22,214 nucleotides of DNA from a virus (IMGVR_UViG_3300048997_000485:1-22214), one strand, 5' to 3'; numbered from the stretch's first letter, positions 13,691-21,430 are shown. Made by a program: numbers and translations. Notes: generated by a model from the sequence alone, not told the origin.

Positions 13691-13886
13691 CAGGATTTAC
13701 TCGCGCTTCTTCATGCATGGGACGAAACTGGCCATCATTGTTCTCGTCCTCGAACAACTCACCCGCTTTGATCGGTTCGGCCGCAACTCCGACATAACCT
13801 TTTTGAGCGGCAAGATAGAACTTACCGTCGTCCCCACGGTAAACGGCCTGGCCAACCTCGATCTTTTCGCCCGCGATACCCTTCAT
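13680..13886 (-). CDS. Small phage protein, capsid-fibre/cement-like composition, unknown function
   Basis: 68 aa from ATG 13886 with GGGAG 9-14 bases upstream on the minus strand; a GTG at 13910 is the alternative start. The body, GEKIEVGQAVYRGDDGKFYLAAQ-GYVGVAAEPIKAGELFEDENNDGQF, reads like a short beta domain seen in phage capsid decoration or DUF2190-type proteins ('G..V..GQAVY...DGK...A'). The last codons (A-R-V-N-P-G-V-R) and stop are inside the palindromic site, so the tail may have been replaced by site insertion. Function unproven. Confidence 0.6.
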   Translation of the reverse strand: MKGIAGEKIEVGQAVYRGDDGKFYLAAQKGYVGVAAEPIKAGELFEDENNDGQFRPMHEEARVNPGVR

Positions 13887-13987
13887 GCCGCTGTCTCCCA
13901 AGCCGTACACGAAGGGATTGCACCTCCGAATCGACCGTGATTCTCTCTGCCTGCAGGTGATTTGCCTGCTCTAGCAGAGGAGCCAGC

Positions 13988-14098
13988 ATGGCCACCACGA
14001 CAACGAAACGCAAGCCGGCCGCCAAGATGAAGACGGCGAAACGCCCGGCAAAATCCACGGCGCGAAGGACGTCAGCAACCAAGCGCACCCAGCGCTGA
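13988..14098 (+). CDS. 36-residue lysine/arginine-rich peptide
   Basis: ATG 13988 with GAGGAG 6-12 bases upstream. 18 of about 36 residues are Lys, Arg or Thr, with Ala/Pro: ATTTTKRKPAAKMKTAKRP, then KSTARRTSATKRTQR. This composition is like the tails of histone-H1-like or HU-extension proteins, so DNA or RNA binding by charge is likely. The gene is immediately followed by a strong hairpin terminator. A short but well supported gene. Confidence 0.65.
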   Translation: MATTTTKRKPAAKMKTAKRPAKSTARRTSATKRTQR

Positions 14099-14124
14099 CG
14101 TTCTACGCGCCGCGCATCAGTTGA

Positions 14125-14150
14125 AGAGGCCGCCGCGATCGGCGGCCTCT
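14125..14150. terminator. Strong hairpin terminator between convergent genes
   Basis: Perfect 10-pair stem AGAGGCCGCC (14125-14134) / GGCGGCCTCT (14141-14150) with a loop of six. It lies between the peptide gene (ends 14098) and a leftward gene (ends 14199), so it probably stops transcription from both sides. The T-tract is poor (CTCATT). Confidence 0.7.
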
Positions 14151-14198
14151 CTCATTGCGAGGAGCGCATGACAAAAGTGGTGCATAGAATAGCGGGCT

Positions 14199-14417
14199 TT
14201 AGACGGCCCGCCAATGATCCGGCCGCTTCTTGTCATTGAGATGTCGAACGCGCGCGACGTGGGGTGAGTGATTATTGCGTTTAGCCCACTCGATCGCTTG
14301 TCCTTGCGTAGATGCGGTGTGCAGAACGTGATCGGCATGGTCCTCAACGACAAAGTCGGTGATCGCCGTGCCTTCTTGACGGCCTTTCGGACGAGCCTCG
14401 ACGTATACGGTAGCCAT
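14199..14417 (-). CDS. Conserved small phage/rhizobial protein, unknown function (leftward)
   Basis: 72 aa from ATG 14417, preceded on the minus strand by AAGGAGG, the best ribosome site in the window. MATVYVEARPKG, then a GTAITDFVVEDHADHVL core, TQGQAIEWAKRNNHSPHVARVRHLNDKK and PDHWRAV. I recognise the pattern as a widespread small protein of rhizobial genomes, related in style to DUF2188-like proteins (strand, charged turn, helix with A-I-E-W-A-K, final strand). Function unknown. Divergent from the gene at 14521. Confidence 0.78.
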   Translation of the reverse strand: MATVYVEARPKGRQEGTAITDFVVEDHADHVLHTASTQGQAIEWAKRNNHSPHVARVRHLNDKKRPDHWRAV

Positions 14418-14520
14418 GGTTTTCCTCCTTGTTGGACCGATTTTATCAGCAAGAAATTCTAACCGATTCGCGATGTGAGTAAGCCCTGCCTGATTTACGA
14501 ATTTACGAAGGACCTCATCC

Positions 14521-14739
14521 ATGCAGTCGGCCACGCCCGAAGGATCTGCAGCTCAGATTGCCCGAACATCGGTACGCAACTGCGTGGCGCACGCGTGGCT
14601 GACGTCGCCCGTCCACAAGATGCTCGAGCTCGAAGCCGCAGGCCGCGGCAAACATCCCGATCGTCTCGCTGCAGAAATTCTCAACAGCGTTTTGTTGAAT
14701 GGATATGTCGATGCCGTCCTGCAGGAGCTGCCTCACTAG
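14521..14739 (+). CDS. Small helical protein ahead of terminase, unknown function
   Basis: 72 aa, ATG 14521 with AAGGA about 9 bases upstream. Helical throughout after a polar start: AAQIARTSVRNCVAHAWLT, VHKMLELEAAGRGKHPDRLAAEILNSVLLNGYVDAVLQEL. Position directly before the candidate cos region. No family recognised; possibly a DNA-binding or regulatory protein of packaging. Confidence 0.62.
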   Translation: MQSATPEGSAAQIARTSVRNCVAHAWLTSPVHKMLELEAAGRGKHPDRLAAEILNSVLLNGYVDAVLQELPH

Positions 14740-15108
14740 CCCCGGCGCGCGCGGGTCCTCCCCAGCCGCAAAGCAAAACCGGTGGCTGCGCCCCAATTTT
14801 TCCCTAGCGCTGGGGGTCCGATCTGATGCAACGGGCCCCGGATGCAACGCCTGGCGAGCTGATCAGCATCGGCGAAGCCGCCCGCCAAGTCGGCATCAAC
14901 AAGTCGACGCTGAGCCGGCAGGTCAAAAGCGGCGCGGTGCGGTCCCATAAAGGAAAAGTGGTGCTTTCGGAGGTCCTGGCGGACCGCGCCAGCAACATCG
15001 ACCTGACCCAGTCGCGGCGCCGGCCGGCGGGCAAATCGAAGCGGCCCGATGCAACGGCTTCCAAGGCTGATGCAACGGGCGCCGGCGGCGCTGCTCCGGA
15101 TGCAACGG
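14740..15108. other. Candidate cos/packaging initiation region
   Basis: A GC-rich near-palindrome, CCCCGGCGCGCGCGGG (14740-14755), resembles a cos cut site. It is followed by the AT stretch CCCCAATTTTTCCC, a possible IHF-like bend, and then five copies of GATGCAACG at 14825, 14841, 15048, 15069 and 15099, four of them followed by G. In lambda the cut site, an IHF site and small-terminase binding repeats lie in the same order before and in Nu1. The copy at 14825 is not in the reading frame of the others, favouring selection on DNA. Confidence 0.5.
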
Positions 15109-15443
15109 ACGATGACGACCTGGTGCTGATCGACGGCAAAATGGTGTCGTTCGCCCAGGCGCAGCGCATCAAGGAAAACTACCTGGCCCGACAGCGGGCG
15201 CTCGACTTCGAGAGGGACGCCGGTCGCCTCGTCGATCGACAGGCCGCCGAAAAGGCCTTCTTCGAAACCGCCCGCCAGATCCGCGACGCCTGGCTCAGCT
15301 GGCCGGCCAGGGTCGCAACCCTGATGGCGTCGGATCTCGGGATCGAGGAGCGAAAGCTGGTCGAGGTCCTCACCGATTATGTCCGGCAGCACCTCACCGA
15401 GCTCGGCGAACCCGCTGCTCCCGATATCCCTCGGCCGAACTGA
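14826..15443 (+). CDS. Terminase small subunit (lambda Nu1-like)
   Basis: 205 aa. The N-terminal winged helix, GELISIGEAARQVGINKSTLSRQVKSGAVRSHKGKVVLSEV (about 11-50), is the DNA-recognition domain as in lambda Nu1. A linker rich in Ala/Asp/Thr (about 62-98) comes next, containing repeated D-A-T from GATGCAACG boxes. The C-terminal helical region (A-ERDAGRLVDRQAAEKAFFETARQIRDAWLSWPARVATLMASDL) mediates assembly with the large subunit. It recognises phage DNA and recruits the large subunit for cutting and packaging. The large subunit gene starts 65 bases before the end of this one. ATG 14826 lies inside the first repeat box. Confidence 0.88.
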   Translation: MQRAPDATPGELISIGEAARQVGINKSTLSRQVKSGAVRSHKGKVVLSEVLADRASNIDLTQSRRRPAGKSKRPDATASKADATGAGGAAPDATDDDDLVLIDGKMVSFAQAQRIKENYLARQRALDFERDAGRLVDRQAAEKAFFETARQIRDAWLSWPARVATLMASDLGIEERKLVEVLTDYVRQHLTELGEPAAPDIPRPN

Positions 15444-17454
15444 GGACCTAACCGCATCATGGCGGGCCGGAATTCGCCCGCCGCCCAAAATGACGGTGGT
15501 CGATTGGGCCGAAGCGAACCGCAAGCTTTCGAAGGAATCGTCTAACGGCGGCCGCTTCATCGTCTCCCGCGTCGAGGTTTCCCGCGGACCGATGCTGTGG
15601 GCAACCGAACCGGGCGTGCAGACCATCACGCTGCAGGCCTGCACTCAGCTGCTCAAGACGACGTTCATTGAAAATATCGCTGGCTATTTCATTCACCTGG
15701 ACCCGTGTCCGATCCTGGTGGTGCAGCCGAAAGACGACGCGGCCGAGACGTTTTCGAAAGACCGGCTAACGCCGATGATCCGCGACACCCCGGTGTTGCG
15801 CGATCTGTTCCGCGGCCAGTCGCGCGATGCCGGCAACACGCTCACCCACAAGCAATTCCCGGGCGGGCACATCACTATTGTCGGCGCCAACAGCCCGACC
15901 AACCTCGCGATGCGGCCGATCCGCATCTCGCTATGCGACGAAATCGACAAGTATCCGCTGTCGGCCGGCAATGAAGGTCCCCCGGTCGACCTGGCCGAAG
16001 AACGCCAGGCGGAATTCTCGGCCAACAAACTTGCGGTGCGAGCCTGCTCGCCGACGATCGAAGGGCGCAGCGCGATCGCGGCGTCCTATCTGGAAAGCGA
16101 TCAGCGCAAGGCTTTCGTTGTTTGTCCTCATTGCCAGCACGAGCAGACGCTAGAATGGGAGCAGGTCCGTTTCGAGAAAGACGTGCGCGATCGCATCCGG
16201 CCCGAGACGGCGGGATATGTCTGCATCAGCTGCGGCGTGGTTTGGTCCGAAGCGGAGCGGCTGCGCTCGCTCGATAAAATAATCTGGCGCCAGACGCGCG
16301 AATTCGATTGCTGCGGCAAGCACCAGAAGCCCGAGCGCTGGATCTGCGAGCCGCTGGCTCCCGGCGTCGAATACGCCGTCTGTTCCGAATGCGGAAAGCG
16401 GACGGTGCCAAATGACCACGCTGGCGGCGTCGCCTCGAAACTTTACGCTCCGCGCCAGAGTATCCGCGAGCTCGTGAAGAAATATCGGCGCGCGCTCGAG
16501 CGCGGGATCGAAGCGTTGAAAACTTTCTACAACACCCAGCTCGCCAGGACCTGGAAGGAGGCCGGCGAAGCACCCGAATGGGACCGCGTATTCGGCCGCC
16601 GCGGCGGTTACCGATCGGGGACGGTGCCCACAGGCGCGTTGATCCTGTTCGGTGGCGTCGACGTCCAGAAGGACCGGCTCGAAGCCGGCATTTGGGGCTT
16701 TGGCCGAAACCGCTGGCGGTGGCTGATCGAGCACCGGGTATTGCCCGGGCAGACCAACCGGCCGGAAGTCTGGGACGAGCTCGCTAAACTGTTCGCCGAG
16801 ACCTGGCGCCACGAGAGCGGCGCCGAAATGTCGGTCCGGGACTGGGGCGTCGATTCCGGCGCGTTCGCGGCTGAGGTTGGCGCGTTCGTTCGCAGCCAGC
16901 AAGGCCGCGGCAATGTTCACGCGATCGATGGCTTCGACAACTCTTTGGCCGCCTATCTCGGCGTCGGCGCGCTCGATGTCACGGTCGCTGGTCGAAAACT
17001 TCGTCGTGGTCTGAAGACCATCAAGATCGGCGTTTCGTTCTGCAAGCAAGAATTGATGGGGCAGCTTGCGCTCGATCGACCGGAACAAGGCAACGCAACG
17101 CCCCCCGGTTTCGTGCACTTGCCGGAAGACGTCAGCGAAGACCAGGTCAAGCAGCTGACATCGGAAGAACTTATCACCAACGTCGTCCGCGGCCGCACGC
17201 GGCGCTCCTGGAATTTGATCGCCGGCCGACGCAACGAGGTCCTCGACACTGCGAACTATGCCCGCGCCCTGGCGGCAATGCGGGGTTGGGACCGGTGGCG
17301 CACTTCTAAGTTTCTCCAGATCGAGGAGCTGCTCGGCATTCCCGCCGGCGGCGATCCGCCTGCAGGGCCAGCGCCGACGTCGACGGCTGCGCCCGCTTCT
17401 TCGCGACAACCCCTCGTTCGCCGCAGTTCGCGATCGAATTTCATGGATGGATGA
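15379..17454 (+). CDS. Terminase large subunit, GpA family
   Basis: 691 aa. Start ATG 15379 overlaps the small subunit by 65 bases; a non-ATG start closer to the MTVVDWAEANRKLS segment is possible. The ATPase has a deviant Walker A, TQLLKTT at 89-95 (K93), where other GpA proteins show VGKTE-like sequences. Walker B is LCDEID with D187/E188. The zinc finger CPHCQHEQTLEW/CISCG is followed by a second Cys-rich insertion (CCGKHQKPERWIC...CSECGKRT, about residues 309-350). The nuclease has FGGVDVQKDRLEAGIWG and WGVDSGAFAAEV. It cuts concatemers at cos and drives DNA into the procapsid. Length is typical of the family. Confidence 0.95.
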   Translation: MSGSTSPSSANPLLPISLGRTEDLTASWRAGIRPPPKMTVVDWAEANRKLSKESSNGGRFIVSRVEVSRGPMLWATEPGVQTITLQACTQLLKTTFIENIAGYFIHLDPCPILVVQPKDDAAETFSKDRLTPMIRDTPVLRDLFRGQSRDAGNTLTHKQFPGGHITIVGANSPTNLAMRPIRISLCDEIDKYPLSAGNEGPPVDLAEERQAEFSANKLAVRACSPTIEGRSAIAASYLESDQRKAFVVCPHCQHEQTLEWEQVRFEKDVRDRIRPETAGYVCISCGVVWSEAERLRSLDKIIWRQTREFDCCGKHQKPERWICEPLAPGVEYAVCSECGKRTVPNDHAGGVASKLYAPRQSIRELVKKYRRALERGIEALKTFYNTQLARTWKEAGEAPEWDRVFGRRGGYRSGTVPTGALILFGGVDVQKDRLEAGIWGFGRNRWRWLIEHRVLPGQTNRPEVWDELAKLFAETWRHESGAEMSVRDWGVDSGAFAAEVGAFVRSQQGRGNVHAIDGFDNSLAAYLGVGALDVTVAGRKLRRGLKTIKIGVSFCKQELMGQLALDRPEQGNATPPGFVHLPEDVSEDQVKQLTSEELITNVVRGRTRRSWNLIAGRRNEVLDTANYARALAAMRGWDRWRTSKFLQIEELLGIPAGGDPPAGPAPTSTAAPASSRQPLVRRSSRSNFMDG

Positions 17455-17672
17455 TGGCCGCGACCCAACAGCAGCTGCAGGCGCGGCTCGACCAGCTCAA
17501 CGAGGTCCTCGGCAACGGGATCAAGTCGACCGGCTCGGGCGACAAGCGCGCCGAGTTTCGGGATTTGAGCGAGGTGCGCCAGGCGATCGCCGTGGTGCAA
17601 GGCCAGCTCAATGACCTGCTGGGTACGCCGACACGCCGAACCTATCGCTTCATTGCCTACAAGGATCTCTGA
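17451..17672 (+). CDS. gpW-like head-tail joining protein
   Basis: 73 aa; ATG overlaps the terminase stop (ATGA). The N-terminal helix is A-TQQQLQARLDQLNEVLGNGI, then strands (IKSTGSGDKRAEFRDLSEV) and a second helix (RQAIAVVQGQLNDLL), and an end of TYRFIAYKDL. This fits the helix-hairpin-helix-tail fold of lambda gpW (PF02831), which plugs the portal and stops DNA leaking before tails join. Size and place between terminase and portal match lambda exactly. Confidence 0.85.
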   Translation: MMAATQQQLQARLDQLNEVLGNGIKSTGSGDKRAEFRDLSEVRQAIAVVQGQLNDLLGTPTRRTYRFIAYKDL

Positions 17673-17674
17673 AC

Positions 17675-19264
17675 GTGCGTTGGCCCTGGCAGAGCAACGC
17701 CGTCCGCAGCGGCCTGAGGGCCATCAGCGACGGCCTCGAGGCAGGCCGCTTCGCGCGGCGCATGGCCAGCTGGGTTCCCAGCCGCGTGCATGTCAACACC
17801 CTGATATCGGCTTCTGGAAATACAGCGCTCGCGCGGGCCCGGTATCTAGTCCGGAACAATGGTTACGCATCCAATGCCGTCGACTGTTTCAGCTCCAACC
17901 TCGTAGGAGCTGGCATTGTCCCGAGCTGGATGCCGCCGCAGTCGACTTCCCAGGCGGCGGATGCGCCCGCCGGTGCGGGGCACAATGGCGGCGGGCCTCC
18001 GCTCGACGATGCACCGGCCGATCAGGATTCGAAAACAAAATCTGCGATTCAGCAACTCTGGAACGATTGGACCGACGAAGCCGACGCTGAAGGGCTCACG
18101 GATTTATACGGGCTGCAGCGCCGCATGGGCCGCGAGCTCTTCATCGCCGGCGAAGTCTTCGTCCGATTGCGGCCGCGATTTTTGTCCGATGGCCTGAGCG
18201 TTCCGTTGCAACTGCAGATATTGCCCAGCGAAATGCTTCCGTTATGGAAGACGGAGCCGGTGGGCAACGGCAACCAGATTCGGCAAGGCATCGAATTCGA
18301 CAAGATCGGGCGTCGTGTCGCTTATCACTTCTACAAGGACCACCCTGGCGATTCCACAATCCAGGGGGCAACCGGCGAGACGGTACGCGTTCCAGCAGAG
18401 GGCGTTCTGCATATCTTCGATCCGGTCGAGGCCGGCCAGATCAGAGGGCTATCGAGGCTGACCCCCGCGATCGTTACGCTTTGGATGCTCGATACTTATG
18501 ACGACGCCGAGGTTGAGCGAAAGAAGACCGCGGCGTTGTTCGCCTTCTTCATCCGTCGTCCTGATCCGAATGGCGAATTCTTCAACGAAGCCCTCGATAA
18601 GGCCGCAACGAAAGACAAGGACGCTGGCATCCCCGTCAACGTCACGCCGGGATCGGCCCATGAGCTGCTGCCTGGCGAAGATATCACGGTCTCGGCGCCA
18701 GCGGACGTCGGAAACAACTATGAACCCTTCCAGTACCGCACGCTGCTGCGCGTCGCCGCCGCTTTAGGCCTGCCTTACGCTGGCGTCACCGGCGACCCCA
18801 CCAAGTCCAACTACAGCTCGCAGCGTTCTACGCTGATAGACCTCCGGCGCCGTTGCGAGGCGTTGCAACACTCGGTGATGGTCTTCCAGGCCTGCCGACC
18901 CATTTGGAAACTCTGGCTTCAACAAGCAGTGCTCGCCGGCGCGATCGAGCTTCCCGGCTTCGTCGACGACCCAAAGCCGTACAACCGCGTCACCTGGATC
19001 CCGCCCAGTTGGGAATGGGTCGATCCTCTCAAGGATGCGCAGGCGGAAGCTATCCAGGTCGATAACGGTTTCAAACCCCGTTCGCTGGTCGTCGAACAGG
19101 CAGGTCGCGACCCGATCGAAAACGACCGCCGCATCGCGGCCGATCAAGCGCGTGAGAAAAAGTTCAACATTGTTCTCCGGGGCACGCCCACGCCGGCAAA
19201 ACAAGTTGCCGAGCCACCGCCCGAGGACGCGCCGCCAGGCCAGCAAGGAGCCGCGCAGCAATGA
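17675..19264 (+). CDS. Portal protein, lambda gpB family
   Basis: 529 aa from GTG 17675, two bases after the gpW stop. The pattern of lambda-type portals is visible: ARYLVRNNGYASNAVDCF, the Ala/Gly-rich loop about residues 90-110, WNDWTDEADAEGLTDLYGLQRRMGRELFIAGEVFVRLRPR, then EFDKIGRRVAYHFYKDHPG and LPYAGVTGDPTKSNYSSQRSTLIDLRRR. A polar, Pro/Gln-rich C-terminus (EPPPEDAPPGQQGA) is disordered. It forms the 12-subunit ring for DNA entry. The last bases overlap the protease gene by ATGA. Confidence 0.95.
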   Translation: MRWPWQSNAVRSGLRAISDGLEAGRFARRMASWVPSRVHVNTLISASGNTALARARYLVRNNGYASNAVDCFSSNLVGAGIVPSWMPPQSTSQAADAPAGAGHNGGGPPLDDAPADQDSKTKSAIQQLWNDWTDEADAEGLTDLYGLQRRMGRELFIAGEVFVRLRPRFLSDGLSVPLQLQILPSEMLPLWKTEPVGNGNQIRQGIEFDKIGRRVAYHFYKDHPGDSTIQGATGETVRVPAEGVLHIFDPVEAGQIRGLSRLTPAIVTLWMLDTYDDAEVERKKTAALFAFFIRRPDPNGEFFNEALDKAATKDKDAGIPVNVTPGSAHELLPGEDITVSAPADVGNNYEPFQYRTLLRVAAALGLPYAGVTGDPTKSNYSSQRSTLIDLRRRCEALQHSVMVFQACRPIWKLWLQQAVLAGAIELPGFVDDPKPYNRVTWIPPSWEWVDPLKDAQAEAIQVDNGFKPRSLVVEQAGRDPIENDRRIAADQAREKKFNIVLRGTPTPAKQVAEPPPEDAPPGQQGAAQQ

Positions 19265-20694
19265 CAGCCTATCCGCATATCGCCGAGCGGCTGTTCGGCC
19301 AGGCGCATGCGATCGAGCCTCACGCGCTGCGTGCCATCCTCGAGGGACCGGCCGCCCGGCGCGTCCTGTCAGGGGAGAAGCTGGAAGGTAGCACCGGCAA
19401 AAAGAACAAGGTAACGACGTCGCGCCTTTCCGCGATTGTAGATTGTGAGCGCGTGATCGTCGCCGGCGGTGTCGGCGAGTTCGGATTGACGGACGATGGG
19501 ATCGCCATTGTCCCGATTTGCGGGGTGTTGTCTCGCCGCTTCGATTGGCTCACAGCACTGTGCGGCTGGACCACATACGAAGGTCTCTCGGCAATCCTGG
19601 ATGCGATCGCTGCGGACAGCCGCGTTATCGCGGCATTGCTCGATGTTGAAAGCCCGGGCGGCGAAGCCGCCGGCATGCTCGACGTCGGCGACAAAATCAT
19701 AGCATTTCGCGAACACAAACAGATCTGGGCCGTCGCAAACACGGTTATGTGCTCAGCGGCCTACGCAGTAGGAGGCAGCGCTTCCCGGGTAGTACTGCCG
19801 CGCCTCGCGCAGATCGGCTCGCTAGGCGCCGTGCGGGTCCATGTCGACCAGTCCGCGTCCGATCTCGCCGGTGGCGAGAAATACACCGCGATCTATTCCG
19901 GCGCGCGAAAGATCGATGGCTGGGGACATGCCCCCCTCTCTGAGGGCGCTGCCAAGGTCTACCAGGCGAACGTCGACAATTGCCGCAACCAGCTTTGTGA
20001 CCTGGTCGGCCGGCAGGGCCGCATGACCAGCAAACAGGCGCTCGCAACCGAGGCCGCCGTCGTTCCCGACTTTGAAGCCGTCTCCTCGAAATATGCCGAC
20101 GACGTCCTGACCTTCGAGGACGCGCTAGCCGAACTCACCGATTACGCGACCAAGCGGTCGCACAGCACTTCCGCCGCTGCGAGCGCGGTTCAACCAGGAG
20201 GGCAACAGCCCATGAAGACTCCGCCCAATGCTGCGGCTGCGGCCGCTGAAACCAACAAGACGACAGATCCGGCGCCGGCTGCGGCAGCGTCTGCGGATAA
20301 GCCTGCTCCCACCGCGCCCGCTCAAGCGGAAGCACCCTCCGATGACGGCGACAAGTGCCCGACCTGCAACGGCTCCGGCAAGAAAACCAAGGCCGAAGCC
20401 CCGGCCGCCGCGCCGGCAACCGCTGCAGCGCCCATCGAGACCTACACCACCGCAATGGGCGAAGAGACGCTGGAACTTTGCACATTGGCGGGTGCACCGC
20501 TCGCCACTGCGCGTGGCTTCGTCGCCGCCAAGACGCCGATTGCGAAGGTCCGCGCCGATCTCGCCGCCGCTAAGGCGGCCGCGGCCGATGGGCCTCAACT
20601 CAATCTCACGCCGGCGCCGACGTCCGCGACCGCTGGCTGGGACGAGGCGATCGCTAACGTCAACAAGCAGCTCGGCCACGCGTCGAAGAAGTAA
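19261..20694 (+). CDS. S49 family head-maturation protease with C-terminal scaffold domain (lambda C-like)
   Basis: 477 aa, ATGA-coupled to the portal gene. Residues about 55-295 are an S49/SppA-like protease: GIAIVPICGVL, LLDVESPGGEAAG (E130-S-P-G-G134) and the nucleophile region ANTVMCSAAYAVG with S165. A basic residue in KYTAIYSGARKID is a candidate for the catalytic Lys. From residue 318 the sequence changes to an Ala/Pro-rich scaffold segment containing CPTCNGSGKK and a C-terminal helical part. It processes the scaffold and portal during procapsid maturation. Like lambda C/Nu3 it carries an internal start (see 20212-20694). Confidence 0.94.
   Translation: MTAYPHIAERLFGQAHAIEPHALRAILEGPAARRVLSGEKLEGSTGKKNKVTTSRLSAIVDCERVIVAGGVGEFGLTDDGIAIVPICGVLSRRFDWLTALCGWTTYEGLSAILDAIAADSRVIAALLDVESPGGEAAGMLDVGDKIIAFREHKQIWAVANTVMCSAAYAVGGSASRVVLPRLAQIGSLGAVRVHVDQSASDLAGGEKYTAIYSGARKIDGWGHAPLSEGAAKVYQANVDNCRNQLCDLVGRQGRMTSKQALATEAAVVPDFEAVSSKYADDVLTFEDALAELTDYATKRSHSTSAAASAVQPGGQQPMKTPPNAAAAAAETNKTTDPAPAAAASADKPAPTAPAQAEAPSDDGDKCPTCNGSGKKTKAEAPAAAPATAAAPIETYTTAMGEETLELCTLAGAPLATARGFVAAKTPIAKVRADLAAAKAAAADGPQLNLTPAPTSATAGWDEAIANVNKQLGHASKK
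20212..20694 (+). CDS. Nested scaffold protein (Nu3-like), internal start in the protease gene
   Basis: In-frame ATG at 20212 (residue 318 of the protease) preceded by AGGAGGG, with 8 bases between: a near perfect ribosome site in the middle of a gene. It gives a 160-aa protein with an Ala/Pro/Lys-rich first half, a CXXCXGXG zinc-like motif (CPTCNGSG), and a helical C-terminus (ARGFVAAKTPIAKVRADLAAAKAA) as expected of a scaffold. Lambda makes its scaffold Nu3 in the same way from gene C. Homology to Nu3 is by arrangement, not by sequence. Confidence 0.78.
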   Translation: MKTPPNAAAAAAETNKTTDPAPAAAASADKPAPTAPAQAEAPSDDGDKCPTCNGSGKKTKAEAPAAAPATAAAPIETYTTAMGEETLELCTLAGAPLATARGFVAAKTPIAKVRADLAAAKAAAADGPQLNLTPAPTSATAGWDEAIANVNKQLGHASKK

Positions 20695-20699
20695 CTGCC

Positions 20700-20723
20700 C
20701 GGGCGCCGCCGGCGTCCCGTTTT
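20700..20723 (+). terminator. Weak hairpin between protease and decoration genes
   Basis: CGGG-CGCC pairs with GGCG-T-CCCG (one bulged T), loop GCC, then TTTT. It may attenuate or stabilise the transcript before the strongly expressed decoration and capsid genes. Confidence 0.35.
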
Positions 20724-20758
20724 GAACCCCCGGTCTCTAACCAGGAGCAAGTACGTCT

Positions 20759-21430
20759 ATGACCACCCTCACTGAAACTCTCCATGCCGGGGGCTTCATC
20801 GTTAGCGAAGCCAACGGCCTTCTGTCCCGCGAGCAAGTCCGCATTGGCCTTTCGCAAGCCCTCGCTACTGCCCAGGTGCTCGGCCGGGTACCGGTCGCGG
20901 CCAGCGTGACGTCTTCGGCTTCGGCCGATGCGTCGAATACGTCCGGATCCGGCGCGATCACGCTGGATGTCACCACGCCGGTGCTGTCGGACGCCAAGAA
21001 CGGTGATTACCGCGCGGTTTGTATTGAACCCGCGGCCAATGCCGGCACTTTCGAAGTATCCGATCCTAAGGGTGTTTCGATCGGCAAAGTCGTCGTCGGC
21101 GCTACCTTCGCCAACCAGATCAAGTTCGTAATCGCGGATGCGACCGACTTCGTCGCCGGCGACGCCTTCACTATCAAGGTCGGGATTGAGAATGCTGATT
21201 TCGATTGGAAGGCATTCGATACCACCGCGACCGATGGCGCCCAGCACGCCGCCGGCGTCCTGATCGATGCCATCACCACCGATGGCTCGACCAAGCAGCA
21301 AGCCGTCGTGATGCGCCGCATCTGCGAACTTCGAGCGTCCGACCTCGCCTGGCCGTCAAGCAACCTGACCGACGCCCAGAAAGCGGCGGCGATTGCGGAG
21401 CTCGACGCGCTGGGAATCGCCCTCCGCTAA
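20759..21430 (+). CDS. Head decoration protein, lambda gpD family
   Basis: 223 aa, ATG 20759 with AGGAG 10-14 bases upstream. The opening TTLTETLHAGGFIVSEANG resembles gpD-type decoration proteins (strands with GGFIVSE and RE-V...G-...GQVLG). The body is strand-rich and includes a Ser/Ala/Gly patch (VAASVTSSASADASNTSGSGAI), NGDYRAVCIEPAANAGTFEVSDPKG, FTIKVGIENADFDWKAFD and a C-terminal helical part. It is larger than lambda gpD (110 aa), as in the longer 'head decoration' proteins with an extra beta domain. It caps the threefold sites of the capsid and stabilises it after expansion. Confidence 0.85.
   Translation: MTTLTETLHAGGFIVSEANGLLSREQVRIGLSQALATAQVLGRVPVAASVTSSASADASNTSGSGAITLDVTTPVLSDAKNGDYRAVCIEPAANAGTFEVSDPKGVSIGKVVVGATFANQIKFVIADATDFVAGDAFTIKVGIENADFDWKAFDTTATDGAQHAAGVLIDAITTDGSTKQQAVVMRRICELRASDLAWPSSNLTDAQKAAAIAELDALGIALR

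Noticed and set aside
13918-13946. Promoter for the basic peptide gene (TTGCAC with TTCTCT)
   Set aside because: The minus-10 element is poor and the spacing was chosen to fit; not supported well enough to list.
14825-15108. GATGCAACG repeats as a CRISPR array
   Set aside because: The unit is only nine bases, spacers differ widely in length and the copies lie inside a coding gene.
14736-15644. 302-codon leftward open frame across the small terminase
   Set aside because: It is antisense to a well-supported terminase pair and has a biased composition.
16150-17409. 419-codon leftward open frame opposite the large terminase
   Set aside because: Terminase motifs are on the plus strand; the mirror frame shows no domain and lies in a high-GC region where stop codons are rare.
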